The notes: generated by a model not told the origin, from the sequence alone. DNA of 64,000 nt from Mycolicibacterium setense (GCF_000805385.1 NZ_JTJW01000006.1:992001-1056000); one strand, 5' to 3'. Shown: positions 43,371 to 57,854, numbered from the stretch's first letter. Made by a program: numbers and translations.

Positions 43371-43508
43371 GGGGAAGCTGAACTCTTCCGGCCAGCGTCG
43401 ACGGATCTCGAAGTGCCTGGAATAGTTGACGGCGGGCACCCGATCGCCCGATAGCGCACAAAGCATGACCAGCGTTTTGTAGTAGCCGAATACCGTGGGA
43501 GGAAGTTG

Positions 43509-44672
43509 ATGACGTCACCGAGTGGACCGCCGCAGGGCGCCGGAGGTTATCCCGGCTCGAGCCCGGCGCCGGGCTTCCCGCCCGGATCGACCGGATCCCA
43601 TGCCGCGCCGGCGGCTCCGCAAGCAGCCACCAACGGCAATCTGCAGGCGGAGGTGCACACCCTGGAACGCGCCATCTTCGAGGTCAAGCGGATCATCGTC
43701 GGCCAGGACCAGCTCGTCGAGCGGATGCTCGTCGGACTGCTCGCCAAGGGCCATGTGCTGCTCGAGGGCGTGCCCGGTGTGGCCAAGACCCTGGCTGTCG
43801 AGACGTTCGCCAAGGTCGTCGGCGGCACGTTCGCCCGCATCCAGTTCACTCCTGACCTGGTGCCCACCGACATCATCGGTACCCGCATCTACCGGCAGGG
43901 CAAGGAAGACTTCGATATCGAGCTCGGCCCGGTCGTGGTCAACTTCCTGCTCGCCGACGAGATCAACCGTGCGCCCGCCAAGGTGCAGTCGGCCCTCCTC
44001 GAGGTGATGGCCGAGCGCAAGATCTCCATCGGCGGCAAGACGTTCCCGCTGCCGAGCCCGTTCCTGGTGATGGCCACCCAGAACCCGATCGAGCAGGAAG
44101 GCGTCTACGCCCTTCCCGAGGCCCAGCGCGACCGCTTCCTGTTCAAGCTCAACGTCGACTACCCGACGCCGGAGGAAGAGCGCGAGATCATCTACCGGAT
44201 GGGCGTCAAGCCGCCGGAGCCCAAGCAGATCCTGAACACCGGCGACCTGCTGCGCCTGCAAGAGCTCGCGGCCAACAACTTCGTGCACCACGCCCTGGTG
44301 GATTACGTGGTCCGGATCGTCACCGCGACGCGCGAGCCCGAGAAGTTCGGCATGCCCGACGCCAAGGCCTGGATCGCCTACGGTGCTTCGCCGCGTGCGT
44401 CGCTCGGCATCATCGCGGCGGCCCGCGCGCTCGCGTTGGTGCGCGGCCGTGACTACGTCATCCCGCAGGACGTCGTCGAGGTGATCCCCGACGTGCTGCG
44501 GCACCGTCTGGTGCTGACCTACGACGCATTGGCCGATGAAGTCTCGGCGGAGACCGTGGTCAACCGGATCCTGCAGACAGTCGCCCTGCCTCAGGTGAAT
44601 GCGCTTCCGCAGCAAGGGCATTCGGTTCCGCCCGCCGTTCCCGCCGCCGCCGGCGCGGCCAGCGGGCGGTGA
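43509..44672 (+). CDS. moxR1: MoxR1-type AAA+ ATPase
   Basis: AAA+ chaperone-like ATPase of 387 residues that works with DUF58 and VWA partners. A disordered G/P/S-rich N-terminus (about 1-45) precedes Walker A EGVPGVAKT near residue 86, Walker B LLADEINRAP near 150, sensor 1 MATQNPIE near 191 and the arginine-finger region LPEAQRDRFLFK near 207. GGGAGGAAG precedes the ATG; TACCGT (43491-43496) may be the -10. Last bases overlap the next gene as GTGA. Confidence 0.94.
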   Translation: MTSPSGPPQGAGGYPGSSPAPGFPPGSTGSHAAPAAPQAATNGNLQAEVHTLERAIFEVKRIIVGQDQLVERMLVGLLAKGHVLLEGVPGVAKTLAVETFAKVVGGTFARIQFTPDLVPTDIIGTRIYRQGKEDFDIELGPVVVNFLLADEINRAPAKVQSALLEVMAERKISIGGKTFPLPSPFLVMATQNPIEQEGVYALPEAQRDRFLFKLNVDYPTPEEEREIIYRMGVKPPEPKQILNTGDLLRLQELAANNFVHHALVDYVVRIVTATREPEKFGMPDAKAWIAYGASPRASLGIIAAARALALVRGRDYVIPQDVVEVIPDVLRHRLVLTYDALADEVSAETVVNRILQTVALPQVNALPQQGHSVPPAVPAAAGAASGR

Positions 44673-45613
44673 CGGGCTCAGCAGGCCGCACCGTCGACCT
44701 GCCGTCGCTACAGCGCGGCGAGATCCGCGACCCCGCGCTCACCGCTGCGCTGCGCAAGCTTGAGCTGACGGTTCGGCGCAAGCTCGACGGCGTGCTGCAC
44801 GGCGACCATCTCGGACTGATACCGGGTCCGGGTTCGGAGCCCGGGGACTCGCGGATCTACCAGCCGGGCGACGATGTGCGCCGGATGGACTGGTCGGTGA
44901 CGGCGCGCACGATGACGCCTCACGTGCGGCAGATGATCGCCGACCGCGAGCTCGAGACCTGGCTGGTGGTGGACATGTCGGCCAGCCTGGACTTCGGCAC
45001 CACCAGCTGTGAGAAGCGCGACCTGGCCGTGGCGGCCGCCGCGGCCATCACGTTCCTCAACAGCGGTGGTGGCAACCGGATCGGCGCGATCATCGCCAAC
45101 GGTGATTCCGTGCGGCGGGTGCCCGCACTGTCCGGCCGGGTCCACGAGCAGGAGATGCTGCGCACGATCGCCACGATGCCCAAGGCCCCGACCGGGGTCC
45201 GCGGCGACCTGGCGGCGGCCATCGACGCCCTGCGCCGCCCCGAGCGCCGCCGCGGCATGGCGGTGATCATCAGTGACTTCCTCGGACCGATCAACTGGAT
45301 GCGCCCGCTGCGCGCGATCGCCGGCAGGCACGAGGTGCTCGGCATCGAGGTGCTGGATCCGCGCGACGTCGAGCTGCCGGCTGTGGGCGATGTGGTGCTG
45401 CAGGACACCGAGACCGGTGTCACCCGCGATTTCACCATCGACGAGCAGCTCCGCAGTGACTTCGAGCGGGCGGCGACCGCTCACCGTGAAGAAGTGGCCC
45501 GCACGTTGCGGCGTTGCGACGCACCGCTGTTGAGCCTGCGTACCGACCGGGACTGGATCGCCGACGTGGTGCGGTTTGTGGCGAATCGGCGGCGCGGCGC
45601 GGCAGGCCGATGA
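44669..45613 (+). CDS. DUF58 domain protein (Rv1480 type), MoxR partner
   Basis: 314 residues, soluble. The DUF58 hallmark GDSRIYQPGDDVRRMDWSVTAR is near residue 60 and a VWA-like metal site begins with VVDMSASLDFG near 100. MoxR/DUF58/VWA sets act in envelope biogenesis or metalloprotein assembly; the exact role here is unknown. Overlaps moxR1 by 4 nt; its stop TGA is the first part of junction element copy 6. Confidence 0.9.
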   Translation: MTGSAGRTVDLPSLQRGEIRDPALTAALRKLELTVRRKLDGVLHGDHLGLIPGPGSEPGDSRIYQPGDDVRRMDWSVTARTMTPHVRQMIADRELETWLVVDMSASLDFGTTSCEKRDLAVAAAAAITFLNSGGGNRIGAIIANGDSVRRVPALSGRVHEQEMLRTIATMPKAPTGVRGDLAAAIDALRRPERRRGMAVIISDFLGPINWMRPLRAIAGRHEVLGIEVLDPRDVELPAVGDVVLQDTETGVTRDFTIDEQLRSDFERAATAHREEVARTLRRCDAPLLSLRTDRDWIADVVRFVANRRRGAAGR

Positions 45614-45672
45614 GCGCTTGCGCGAAGAGGAAACCAGCACGATGAGCGCTTGCGCGAAGAGGAAACCCGCAC
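45609..45672 (+). repeat. Junction element copies 6 and 7, perfect tandem of a 32-bp unit
   Basis: Two 32-bp units (45609-45640, 45641-45672) differ at one base (CCAGC versus CCCGC). Each begins GATGAGCGCTTGCGCGAAG then AGGAAACC. The first contains the DUF58 stop codon. A fragment of a third (GATGAGCAACC) and a degenerate GACGAACGCTTG follow before the VWA gene. Confidence 0.95.
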
Positions 45673-45730
45673 GATGAGCAACCGGTAGACGAACGCTTGA
45701 TCAGCAACCAACCGAAATGACTTCTAGCAC

Positions 45731-47601
<1,871 letters not shown>

Positions 47602-47662
47602 CCAAACGATCTGGATCGCAAGAACTTTCGCTCAACTCTTCACCGAAGTAGGAGTCAGGACA

Positions 47663-48472
47663 ATGTCAGGTTTGCTCGAAGGCAAGCGCATTCTGGTCAC
47701 CGGGATCATCACGGACTCGTCGATCGCGTTCCACATCGCCAAGCAGGCCCAGGAGGCCGGCGCTGAGCTGGTGCTCACCGGGTTCGACCGGCTCAAGCTG
47801 ATCCAGCGCATCGCCGACCGGCTGCCCAAGCCGGCGCCGCTGCTGGAACTCGACGTGCAGAACGAGGAGCACCTCGGTTCGTTGGCCGGGCGCATCACCG
47901 AGACGATCGGCGAGGGCAACAAGCTCGACGGCGTCGTGCACTCGATCGGCTTCATGCCGCAGACCGGGATGGGCGTCAACCCGTTCTTCGACGCCCCGTA
48001 CGAGGATGTCGCCAAGGGCATCCACATCTCGGCCTACTCGTACGCCTCGCTGGCCAAGGCCACGCTGCCGGTGCTGAACCCCGGCGGCAGCATCGTGGGG
48101 ATGGACTTCGACCCGACCAGGGCGATGCCGGCCTACAACTGGATGACGGTGGCCAAGAGCGCGCTGGAATCGGTCAACCGCTTCGTCGCGCGTGAGGCCG
48201 GGCCGTTCGGGGTGCGCTCCAATCTCGTTGCCGCCGGCCCGATCCGGACCCTGGCGATGAGTGCGATCGTCGGCGGGGCGCTGGGTGCCGAAGCCGGTGA
48301 TCAGATGCGGCTGCTCGAAGAGGGCTGGGACCAGCGGGCGCCCGTCGGCTGGAACATGAAGGATCCGACGCCCGTCGCCAAGACCGTGTGTGCGCTGCTG
48401 TCCGACTGGCTGCCCGCCACCACCGGCACCATCATCTACGCCGACGGCGGCGCCAGCACCCAGCTGCTCTGA
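47663..48472 (+). CDS. inhA: Enoyl-ACP reductase InhA
   Basis: NADH-dependent 2-trans-enoyl-ACP reductase of FAS-II and target of the isoniazid-NAD adduct. 269 residues, numbering identical to M. tuberculosis. The active-site Y158 and K165 ([11 protein letters not shown]) are present, and positions linked to resistance carry the wild-type residues I21 and S94. GGAGTCAGGA precedes the ATG, 61 nt after fabG1. Confidence 0.97.
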   Translation: MSGLLEGKRILVTGIITDSSIAFHIAKQAQEAGAELVLTGFDRLKLIQRIADRLPKPAPLLELDVQNEEHLGSLAGRITETIGEGNKLDGVVHSIGFMPQTGMGVNPFFDAPYEDVAKGIHISAYSYASLAKATLPVLNPGGSIVGMDFDPTRAMPAYNWMTVAKSALESVNRFVAREAGPFGVRSNLVAAGPIRTLAMSAIVGGALGAEAGDQMRLLEEGWDQRAPVGWNMKDPTPVAKTVCALLSDWLPATTGTIIYADGGASTQLL

Positions 48473-48514
48473 TGACCACTCTCGCGCGGAGCCGGCGGTT
48501 CTGACTTGTTCTCT

Positions 48515-48573
48515 GCCGAAACCGCATTCCAGCAGGTGTGCACTCGCACGAATCCTGCCGGAATGCGGTTTCG
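48515..48573. repeat. Long hairpin repeat element between inhA and hemH
   Basis: CGAAACCGCATTCCAGCAGG (48517-48536) pairs with its inverted copy at 48554-48573 with a single mismatch, giving a 20-bp stem. The 17-nt loop itself contains GTGC-ACTC-GCAC. A related copy lies before meaB (57793-57854). No T-tract follows, so it is not a classic terminator. Confidence 0.9.
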
Positions 48574-48600
48574 CGGTTTATGGGGTGTGGAGGAGGCGAC

Positions 48601-49623
48601 GTGATCGAGTTTGACGCCGTTCTGCTGCTGTCGTTCGGGGGACCCGAGGCGCCGGAACAGGTGATGCCGTTCCTGGAGAACGTGACCCGGGGGCGCGGCA
48701 TCCCGGCCGAGCGGTTGGCTGACGTCGCCGAGCACTATCTGCATTTCGGCGGGGTGTCTCCGATCAACGGGATCAATCGGGCGCTGATCGAGCAGCTGCG
48801 CCTGCAGCTGCCCGGGCTGCCGGTCTACTTCGGCAACCGGAACTGGGAGCCGTTCGTCGAAGACACGGTGGCGACGATGCGCGACAACGGGATTCGCCGT
48901 GCCGCGGTGTTCACCACCTCGGCCTGGGGCGGGTACTCCAGCTGTACCCAGTATGTCGAGGACATCGCCAGGGCGCGTACCGCGGTGGGCGCCGACGCGC
49001 CCGAACTGGTGAAGCTGCGCCAGTACTTCGACCATCCGTTGCTGGTGGAGATGTTCGCCGACGCGATCAAGGCCGCGGCAGCCACTCTTCCTGTCGAATT
49101 GCGTGGCGAGGCCCGGCTGGTTTTCACCGCGCACTCGGTTCCCGTCGCCGCCGACGAGCGGCACGGTCCACGGCTCTACAGCCGGCAGGTCGGCTATGCG
49201 ACTCGGTTGGTGGCCGCCGCCGCGGGCTATCAGGAGTTCGACCAGGTGTGGCAGTCGAGGTCGGGCCCGCCCCGGATCCCGTGGCTGGAGCCCGACGTCG
49301 CTGACCACCTGACTGCCTTGGGCCAGAAGGGAACCCGGGCGGTCATCGTGTGCCCCATCGGGTTCGTCGCCGACCACATCGAGGTGGTGTGGGATCTCGA
49401 TTACGAGTTGCGACAGCAGGCCGAGGCGGCAGGCATCGCGTTCGCACGTGCCAGTACCCCGAATGCGGACCCACGTTTCGCTCGGTTGGCGGCGGGGCTG
49501 ATCGAGGAGCTGCGCACCGACGCGGCACCGCTGCGCGTGGAGGGCCCGGAGCCGGTGGCCGGCTACGGATTCAGCGTCAACGGGGCGCCTTGCTCGCCGC
49601 ACTGCTGCGGGACACCGTCCTGA
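48601..49623 (+). CDS. hemH: Ferrochelatase (coproporphyrin type, HemH/HemZ/CpfC)
   Basis: Inserts iron into the porphyrin; in actinobacteria the substrate is coproporphyrin III. 340 residues from the GTG at 48601, which has GGAGGAGGC upstream. Family blocks: [14 protein letters not shown] near residue 8, [12 protein letters not shown] near 49, FTAHSVP near 177 and [17 protein letters not shown] near 255. The C-terminus [13 protein letters not shown] (C331, C335, C336) holds ligands of the [2Fe-2S] cluster typical of actinobacterial enzymes, a link to the SUF system. Confidence 0.95.
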   Translation: MIEFDAVLLLSFGGPEAPEQVMPFLENVTRGRGIPAERLADVAEHYLHFGGVSPINGINRALIEQLRLQLPGLPVYFGNRNWEPFVEDTVATMRDNGIRRAAVFTTSAWGGYSSCTQYVEDIARARTAVGADAPELVKLRQYFDHPLLVEMFADAIKAAAATLPVELRGEARLVFTAHSVPVAADERHGPRLYSRQVGYATRLVAAAAGYQEFDQVWQSRSGPPRIPWLEPDVADHLTALGQKGTRAVIVCPIGFVADHIEVVWDLDYELRQQAEAAGIAFARASTPNADPRFARLAAGLIEELRTDAAPLRVEGPEPVAGYGFSVNGAPCSPHCCGTPS

Positions 49624-49645
49624 CGCGCCACGTCAGACCGAAACG

Positions 49646-50503
49646 CTAATCCCGCCAGGCGGATTGCAGGATTACCTCGAGGGCCGCCAACCGCGCCGAG
49701 CGCACCACCTGGGCCAGCGGCCGCATGGCATCGCCGGCGATCTGCACCTCAGAGGAACTCTGCAGGCCGATCGGCATCAGGCCCGAGCTCACCGTGATGA
49801 TCGCCTCCACGTGGCTTGCGTTCTGCAGTACCCGCACCGCCCGTGTCGGGGCGTGGTCGGGGATCCGGTGAATCCGTTCGGCGTCGAGGATGTCCTCCAC
49901 CATGCCGCGCGGATCTTCGACGTCCACGCCGATGCCGGCCCGCAACGCGACCAGGGCGTCGGCCGCAGAGCGCACCGCCGAACGCAACTGGTACTCGGCG
50001 TCGCCGAGATCGTGGTGCTGCGGCGGCGGCAGGACCGGCAGTGAGTACACGGTCCACGACAGCGCCTGCGGTTCGGGGTCGAAACCGGATTCGGCTTCCA
50101 CGTCATCGAATTCGTAGTACTCGAACTCCGGCACCAGCCCCACACCGTCCAACTCGTCGTGGGTCACGAGCACCGCTTCGCCGACCGTGAGCGCATCCCG
50201 CTGGAACTGCGAGCCCGCGGGCAATCCGCGGACGTCGCCGGGTACCGGCAGGGCCACCCTGATCGAGGGCCTGGTGCCGGATCTACCGACGGCCGTGCGC
50301 AGGGTCTGCAGCAACGACACCGAGCCGGAGTCCTCCAACTCGGGCCAGGGCAGGCCGGTGCGGACCGCGGCCTGCGAGTCGTACGCGGTCACAGAATGCA
50401 TTGGTGCCCACTGCGATAGCGCATCCAGGACGTCGTCGGGCGCAGCCGCGCCGGCAAGCCAGGCGTTGGCCCATATCGAGAGAGTTGCACTTGGACACCA
50501 CAT
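49646..50503 (-). CDS. Conserved mycobacterial hypothetical protein (Rv1486c type)
   Basis: 285 residues, acidic and soluble. Nothing catalytic is visible; the middle is acidic ([21 protein letters not shown] near residue 125), and the C-terminal third is a helical region ([34 protein letters not shown]). It ends 22 nt from hemH, convergent. ATG 50503 has TACACT 9 nt upstream, so the leader is very short if any. Function unknown; conserved beside nfeD in M. tuberculosis. Confidence 0.85.
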   Translation of the reverse strand: MWCPSATLSIWANAWLAGAAAPDDVLDALSQWAPMHSVTAYDSQAAVRTGLPWPELEDSGSVSLLQTLRTAVGRSGTRPSIRVALPVPGDVRGLPAGSQFQRDALTVGEAVLVTHDELDGVGLVPEFEYYEFDDVEAESGFDPEPQALSWTVYSLPVLPPPQHHDLGDAEYQLRSAVRSAADALVALRAGIGVDVEDPRGMVEDILDAERIHRIPDHAPTRAVRVLQNASHVEAIITVSSGLMPIGLQSSSEVQIAGDAMRPLAQVVRSARLAALEVILQSAWRD

Positions 50504-50548
50504 GATCCTGGCAGTGTAATTGTCGGCCGCCGATCAGGCCTGATTCGC

Positions 50549-50554
50549 TAGGGT
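50549..50554 (+). promoter_or_regulatory. Candidate -10 box, leaderless nfeD
   Basis: TAGGGT lies at exactly -12 to -7 from the ATG at 50561 and no Shine-Dalgarno is present. The divergent Rv1486c-type start is 58 nt away. Confidence 0.5.
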
Positions 50555-50560
50555 GGGCTC

Positions 50561-50995
50561 ATGGCCGCACCGCTGATCTGGCTCATCGTGGCGCTGGGAC
50601 TCGCCGGGGCGGAGGCACTGACCGGCGACATGTTCCTGCTCATGCTGGCCGGTGGTGCGCTGGCGGCGACCGGCTCGAGCTGGTTGTTCGATCTGCCGAT
50701 CTGGGCCGACGGCGTGGTGTTCCTCGTGGTGTCCGTGCTTTTGCTGGTGTTGGTCCGGCCCGCACTGCGCCGCCGATTCGAACTCGGGCAGGGCCTTCCG
50801 GACCCGGTCAAGGCGCTGGAAGGCAAATCCGCACTGGTGCTGGACCGGGTGGCCGAGCATGCGGGGCAGGTCAAACTCGATGGCGAGGTCTGGACGGCGC
50901 GTCCGCTCAATGACGACGATGTGTACGAGCCGGGCGACCACGTGACGGTCATGCGGATCGACGGTGCCACCGCAGTGGTGTTCAAGGCTTTGTAA
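50561..50995 (+). CDS. NfeD-like membrane protein
   Basis: 144 residues: two to three hydrophobic segments in the first 70 residues (LIWLIVALGLAGAEALTG, FLLMLAGGALAATGSSWLF, GVVFLVVSVLLLVLVRPAL) and a C-terminal OB-fold domain (LVLDRVAEHAGQVKLDGEVWTARP). NfeD proteins are partners of SPFH/stomatin proteins, encoded next. Leaderless start. Confidence 0.93.
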   Translation: MAAPLIWLIVALGLAGAEALTGDMFLLMLAGGALAATGSSWLFDLPIWADGVVFLVVSVLLLVLVRPALRRRFELGQGLPDPVKALEGKSALVLDRVAEHAGQVKLDGEVWTARPLNDDDVYEPGDHVTVMRIDGATAVVFKAL

Positions 50996-51014
50996 ACCTC
51001 AGGAGGGAATCCCC

Positions 51015-52214
51015 ATGGAAGGTGCCGTAGCCGGCCTGATTCTGCTGATCGTGCTGGTGGTGTTCGCGATCATCGTCGTGGCCAAATCGGTCGCGCTCAT
51101 TCCCCAGGCAGAGGCCGCGGTGATCGAGCGTCTCGGCCGCTACAGCCGCACGGTCAGCGGCCAGCTGACTCTGCTGGTGCCGTTCATCGATCGGATCCGC
51201 GCTCGCGTGGATCTGCGCGAGCGGGTGGTGTCCTTTCCGCCGCAGGGGGTGATCACGGAGGACAACCTGACGTTGGCCATCGACACGGTGGTGTACTTCC
51301 GCGTCACCAACCCGCAGGCAGCGGTATACGAGATCAGCAACTACATCGTCGGTGTGGAACAGCTGACCACCACCACGCTGCGGAACGTCGTCGGCGGGAT
51401 GACCCTGGAACAGACCCTGACCTCACGCGACTTGATCAACCAGCAGCTGCGCGGGGTGCTCGACGAGGCGACCGGTCGCTGGGGGCTGCGGGTGGCACGG
51501 GTCGAGCTGCGCAGCATCGATCCGCCGCCGTCGATCCAGGAGTCGATGGAAAAGCAGATGAAGGCCGATCGCGACAAGCGGGCCATGATCCTGACCGCCG
51601 AAGGTGTGCGGGAGTCGTCGATCAAGCAGGCCGAGGGCCAGAAGCAGTCGCAGATCCTGGCGGCCGAAGGTGCCAAGCAGGCCGCGATCCTGGCGGCCGA
51701 GGCCGATCGCCAGTCGCGGATGCTGCGCGCCCAGGGTGAGCGGGCCGCCCAGTACCTGCAGGCGCAGGGACAGGCCAAGGCCATCGAGAAGACCTTTGCC
51801 GCGATCAAGGCGGGCAAGCCCACCCCGGAGATGCTGGCGTATCAGTACCTGCAGACCCTGCCGCAGATGGCCAAGGGGGAGGCGAACAAGGTCTGGCTGG
51901 TTCCCAGCGACTTCGGTTCGGCGCTGCAGGGTTTCACCAAGCTGCTGGGTGCGCCCGGCGAGGACGGCGTGTTCCGGTACACGCCGTCGGCCGTCGAAGA
52001 GGATCTGCCCAAGCCGGAGGACGACAGCGACGAGGTCGCCGACTGGTTCAACACGGAGACCGATCCTGAGATCGCCCGTGCGGTCGCGAAGGCGGAGGCT
52101 GAAGCCCGGGCGGCCACCCCACCGTTGAGCGCGGGGCCGCCGCAGTCCTCGTTGGAGACCCCGCCGGGACCCCTTTCCACTGAGCTACCGGGTGGTTCGC
52201 ACCGAGCCCCGTGA
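51015..52214 (+). CDS. SPFH/stomatin-family membrane protein (paraslipin-like, Rv1488 type)
   Basis: 399 residues: N-terminal membrane segment (about 5-27), SPFH domain (LIPQAEAAVIERLGRYSRTVSGQL to about residue 190), a long coiled coil (EKQMKADRDKRAMILTAEGVRESSIKQAEGQKQSQI-like, about 180-260) and an extended acidic C-terminal tail. It probably forms oligomeric membrane microdomains with NfeD. AGGAGGG precedes the ATG, 19 nt after nfeD. Ends 5 nt from a convergent gene. Confidence 0.93.
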   Translation: MEGAVAGLILLIVLVVFAIIVVAKSVALIPQAEAAVIERLGRYSRTVSGQLTLLVPFIDRIRARVDLRERVVSFPPQGVITEDNLTLAIDTVVYFRVTNPQAAVYEISNYIVGVEQLTTTTLRNVVGGMTLEQTLTSRDLINQQLRGVLDEATGRWGLRVARVELRSIDPPPSIQESMEKQMKADRDKRAMILTAEGVRESSIKQAEGQKQSQILAAEGAKQAAILAAEADRQSRMLRAQGERAAQYLQAQGQAKAIEKTFAAIKAGKPTPEMLAYQYLQTLPQMAKGEANKVWLVPSDFGSALQGFTKLLGAPGEDGVFRYTPSAVEEDLPKPEDDSDEVADWFNTETDPEIARAVAKAEAEARAATPPLSAGPPQSSLETPPGPLSTELPGGSHRAP

Positions 52215-52219
52215 GACGG

Positions 52220-52696
52220 TCACCGACGGCGCTGTAGCCGGATCTCCACCATCGGCAACGGGGAATCGGTATCGGTGATCGGCTGGCCGAGCGTCTTTTC
52301 GAGCACGAGCTTGAATTGGTCCCACGTCGCGGCGTGGCGCGTGCGGTAGCCGGCCAGGACCCGATCGACGCCGCGCTGGTCGAGCGCATGGGCGACGCCC
52401 GCGACCGGCCGGTGGCTGCCGAGCCACACCCGGACCTGTGGGTTGACCGCGATGTTGCGAAACCACTGGGCCTTGGTGCCGAAACCGGACGCGACCACGA
52501 TGGTGCCGGGATCGGGCCGGTCCACCACCTCGAGCACGACGTAGCGTCGGGTACCGGTGGTCCGGCCGATGTGCTCCAGCATCATCACCCTTGACCCCAG
52601 CAGCGCGCCGGCCCGGATTCGGTAGAGCCAGATCGGAGCCCGCACGAGCCTGCGGTTGCGTAACAGCCGTGCACCGAGATCGGCCAGTGCGCTCAT
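52220..52696 (-). CDS. Nitroreductase-family deazaflavin (F420)-dependent oxidoreductase
   Basis: 158 residues, Ddn-like (DUF385). The blocks MLEHIGRTTGTRRYVVLEVVDR near residue 42 and VVASGFGTKAQWFRNIAVNPQVRVWLG near 69 are typical of mycobacterial F420-binding split-barrel reductases. GGAAGGAGA precedes the ATG. Second gene of a two-gene minus-strand unit with the TVP38 protein (22 nt gap). Substrate unknown. Confidence 0.9.
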   Translation of the reverse strand: MSALADLGARLLRNRRLVRAPIWLYRIRAGALLGSRVMMLEHIGRTTGTRRYVVLEVVDRPDPGTIVVASGFGTKAQWFRNIAVNPQVRVWLGSHRPVAGVAHALDQRGVDRVLAGYRTRHAATWDQFKLVLEKTLGQPITDTDSPLPMVEIRLQRRR

Positions 52697-52718
52697 GTGC
52701 TGTCTCCTTCCGTCCCGC

Positions 52719-53474
52719 TCAGGGCTCGGTGAGCGTGTGTGAAACACCCACCGATTGCGGTGCGCCGGGGTGCAGACGCGCACGATCGCGGCGGTGCAGC
52801 CGTATCTCGTAGACCAGACCGGCGACGCCCAGCGCGGCGGTGCTCAGGGACACCAGCACCAGAGCCGGGCTGATGTTCCCGGTCAGCGCGTCACCCAGCA
52901 CGACTACCGCAGCCGTGCCGGGGAACAGCCCCACCAGCGTCGCCACCGTGTAGGGCACGACCCGTACGGCGGACGCGCCGGCCGCATAGTTGAGCACCGA
53001 GAACGGGACGGCCGGGATCAGCCGCATGGACAGCACAACCGGCCATCCCCGTTGGCGTAGCCGCCTGTCCAGGGTGTCGACCCGGGGATGGGGAACCAGG
53101 CGATTGAGCTGCAAACCGGCCGCGCGGATCAGGAACAACGCGAGCACGGCGCTGACCGCACTGGCCACCACCGCGATCGCCACGCCCAAGACCGGACCGA
53201 ACAGCAGACCCGCGGCCAAGGTGAACGCGGTTCGGGGGAACGGGAAGACCGTCACCACGATGTGGGCCGCGAGGAATGCCAGGGGGAACCACGGGCCCAC
53301 CGATGTCGCCCAGTCCCGCATCTGCATGGCCGTCGGCAACGGAACCAGCACCGCAACTGCGACAAGAATCACAATGCCGGCCAGCAGGCCCACGATCCGC
53401 CGGGGTGGCAGTTGCGCGGCCGTCGCCATCACCGCGGCGCGGACCACGCGCAGGGTTCTGACGACGGGTTTCAC
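52719..53474 (-). CDS. TVP38/TMEM64 (DedA-like) membrane protein (Rv1491c type)
   Basis: 251 residues with about six hydrophobic segments. The family core is seen as VFPFPRTAFTLAAGLLFGPVLGVAIAVVAS near residue 77 and the RQRGWPVVLSMRLIPAVPFSVLNYAAGAS block near 140, including the conserved arginine and proline of the re-entrant helix. VTT-domain proteins are lipid scramblases or transporters. GTG 53474 is preferred (length as in M. tuberculosis; TACTGT 8 nt upstream); a start at 53507 is possible. Confidence 0.88.
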   Translation of the reverse strand: MKPVVRTLRVVRAAVMATAAQLPPRRIVGLLAGIVILVAVAVLVPLPTAMQMRDWATSVGPWFPLAFLAAHIVVTVFPFPRTAFTLAAGLLFGPVLGVAIAVVASAVSAVLALFLIRAAGLQLNRLVPHPRVDTLDRRLRQRGWPVVLSMRLIPAVPFSVLNYAAGASAVRVVPYTVATLVGLFPGTAAVVVLGDALTGNISPALVLVSLSTAALGVAGLVYEIRLHRRDRARLHPGAPQSVGVSHTLTEP

Positions 53475-53619
53475 GTCATACAACAGTACGGGCCGTTGGT
53501 GGACCACACCGTCGGCGCGCGGGCGTGAGTCGACCTACCAGCGGTCAGGGCCGTGATGGCGATCATTTAGCCTGATGGGCGAGTGGGTATGTCACACGCT
53601 GCGATAACAGGAGATGCGG

Positions 53620-55503
53620 GTGTCGTTACAGGGGACTAGTGCGGTCGAGTCGGACCGTCAACAGTGGCGGACGGCGGTCGCCGGCGTGCTGGCCAAGAGC
53701 AGTCGGCGGGACGTGGCGGACCTGCCGGCCGAGCCGGAACGCCTGCTGGACTCGGAGACCTACGAGGGCTTCGCCATCCGGCCGCTGTACACGAGCCTGG
53801 ACGCGGTCCCGGAGCCCAGCCTGCCGGGGCAGTGGCCATTCGTGCGCGGCGGTGACGCCCTGCGTGACGTGAAATCCGGGTGGAAGGTCGTCGAGAGCTT
53901 CCCCGCTGTCGCAGGCTCGGACGTGGGCACCGTCAACGGTGCGATGCTGGTCGCATTGACCGAGGGCGCCAGCGCACTGGCCCTGCGGGTCGGCGGCGAG
54001 GGCGGTATCTCCCTCGGCGAGCTGGATCGCCTGCTCGACGGGGTGTTCCTCGATCTCGTTCCGGTCATCTTCGAGAACACCGGTGCCGACCTGGCCGCGA
54101 CCGCCGATGCGGTGTTGCCGTTGCTCCAAGATCTCGACGACGACCAGCGTTCACGCCTGTCGATCGATCTCGGTGCCGACCCGTTGACCGCGCCGCTGTC
54201 GGGGCAGGCCACGGTCGGCGGAGCCGACAGTTCGGCCACGGTCGATGACTCGGACTTACTCGCCACCGTCGCCAAGCTCACCGCACACGCCGGTGGGGTG
54301 CGCGCGATCACCGTCGACGGCCCGGCGTTCCACAACCTGGGCGCCAGTGCGGCCTGGGAGCTCGCCGGATCCGTCGCCGCAGCCGTCGCCTACCTGCGCA
54401 TCCTCGGCGATGGCGGCGTGTCGGCACCGGATGCCTTGCGGCAGATCAGCTTCCGCTACGCCGCGGATGACGATCAGTTCATGACCATCGCCAAGCTGCG
54501 CGCCGCGCGGCAGCTGTGGGCGCGGGTCGCGGAGGTCGTCGGGGCGGCTACCTCCGGCGCGGCCCGGATCCACGCCGTGACCTCGCAGCCGATGATGACC
54601 CAGCGCGACCCATGGGTGAACATGCTGCGCACCACGCTGGCCGCCTTCTCGGCGGGTGTCGGAGGTGCCGACACCGTGGAGGTGCATCCGTTCGACGTGG
54701 CGATTCCCGGCGGCCTGGACGGGACGTCGACGAGCTTCGCCCGCCGCATCGCTCGCAACACCCAGCTGCTGCTCCTGGAGGAGTCGCACATCGGTCAGGT
54801 GCTCGATCCGGCCGGCGGCTCCTGGTTCGTCGAGGACCTGACCACTCAACTCGCCGAAAAAGCCTGGGCGCACTTCCAGGACATCGAGGCGCGTGGCGGT
54901 TTCGTCGCGGCCCGCGATCACATCACCGCCCAGATCGCCGAGGTCGCCGCGCGGCGCAGTGACGACATCGCGCACCGCCGCACCGCGATCACCGGGGTCA
55001 ACGAGTTCCCGAACCTGGACGAAAAGCCGCTCCCTCAAGGGCTTTCGGCATCGTCGATCGCTCGGTACGCGGCCGGATTCGAGACCTTGCGCGACCGCTC
55101 AGACGCGTTCCTGGCAGAGACCGGGGCCCGTCCCAAGGTTCTGCTGCTGCCGCTCGGACCGCTGGCCGAGCACAACATCCGCACCACGTTCGCCGCGAAC
55201 CTGTTGGCCTCCGGTGGCATCGAGGCGATCAATCCGGGCACCGTCGACGCCGCCGGGATCGCCGCGGCGGTGGCCGATGCCGGTGCACCGGCGGTGGCCG
55301 TGCTGTGCGGTACCGATGCGCGCTACGGCGCCGAGGCCTCTGACGCGGTGGCGGCGGCGCACGCGGCCGGCGTCCGCGACGTGCTCCTGGCCGGCCCTGA
55401 AAAGGCTGTGGCCGAAGCTGATTCGAAACCCGACGGGTATCTGACCGCAAAGATCGATGCGGTCGGAGCGCTGTCGAAACTGCTCACCGGACTGGGGGCC
55501 TGA
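53620..55503 (+). CDS. mutA: Methylmalonyl-CoA mutase small subunit
   Basis: Structural subunit of the heterodimeric adenosylcobalamin mutase interconverting methylmalonyl-CoA and succinyl-CoA. 627 residues, mutase barrel plus a C-terminal B12-like domain that lacks the cobalamin-binding DxHxxG, as expected for the small subunit. Blocks: [15 protein letters not shown] [16 protein letters not shown] near residue 326 and [13 protein letters not shown] near 398. GTG 53620 is chosen since AGGAG lies 6 nt upstream; ATG 53614 touches it. Confidence 0.93.
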   Translation: MSLQGTSAVESDRQQWRTAVAGVLAKSSRRDVADLPAEPERLLDSETYEGFAIRPLYTSLDAVPEPSLPGQWPFVRGGDALRDVKSGWKVVESFPAVAGSDVGTVNGAMLVALTEGASALALRVGGEGGISLGELDRLLDGVFLDLVPVIFENTGADLAATADAVLPLLQDLDDDQRSRLSIDLGADPLTAPLSGQATVGGADSSATVDDSDLLATVAKLTAHAGGVRAITVDGPAFHNLGASAAWELAGSVAAAVAYLRILGDGGVSAPDALRQISFRYAADDDQFMTIAKLRAARQLWARVAEVVGAATSGAARIHAVTSQPMMTQRDPWVNMLRTTLAAFSAGVGGADTVEVHPFDVAIPGGLDGTSTSFARRIARNTQLLLLEESHIGQVLDPAGGSWFVEDLTTQLAEKAWAHFQDIEARGGFVAARDHITAQIAEVAARRSDDIAHRRTAITGVNEFPNLDEKPLPQGLSASSIARYAAGFETLRDRSDAFLAETGARPKVLLLPLGPLAEHNIRTTFAANLLASGGIEAINPGTVDAAGIAAAVADAGAPAVAVLCGTDARYGAEASDAVAAAHAAGVRDVLLAGPEKAVAEADSKPDGYLTAKIDAVGALSKLLTGLGA

Positions 55504-55504
55504 G

Positions 55505-57769
<2,265 letters not shown>

Positions 57770-57792
57770 TGGCGCGTTCGGAGTACCTGTGC

Positions 57793-57854
57793 GCCGAAAC
57801 CGTATTCCAGCAGGCCGTCTCTCGGACTTCCTCTGCGTGGTTGCGGTCTCGGCG
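57793..57854. repeat. Decayed copy of the hemH-upstream hairpin element
   Basis: GCCGAAACCGTATTCCAGCAGG differs at one base from 48515-48536. The outer part of the right arm survives as GCGGTCTCGGCG (57843-57854), but the inner part has been replaced. It fills most of the 115-bp mutB-meaB gap. Confidence 0.8.
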
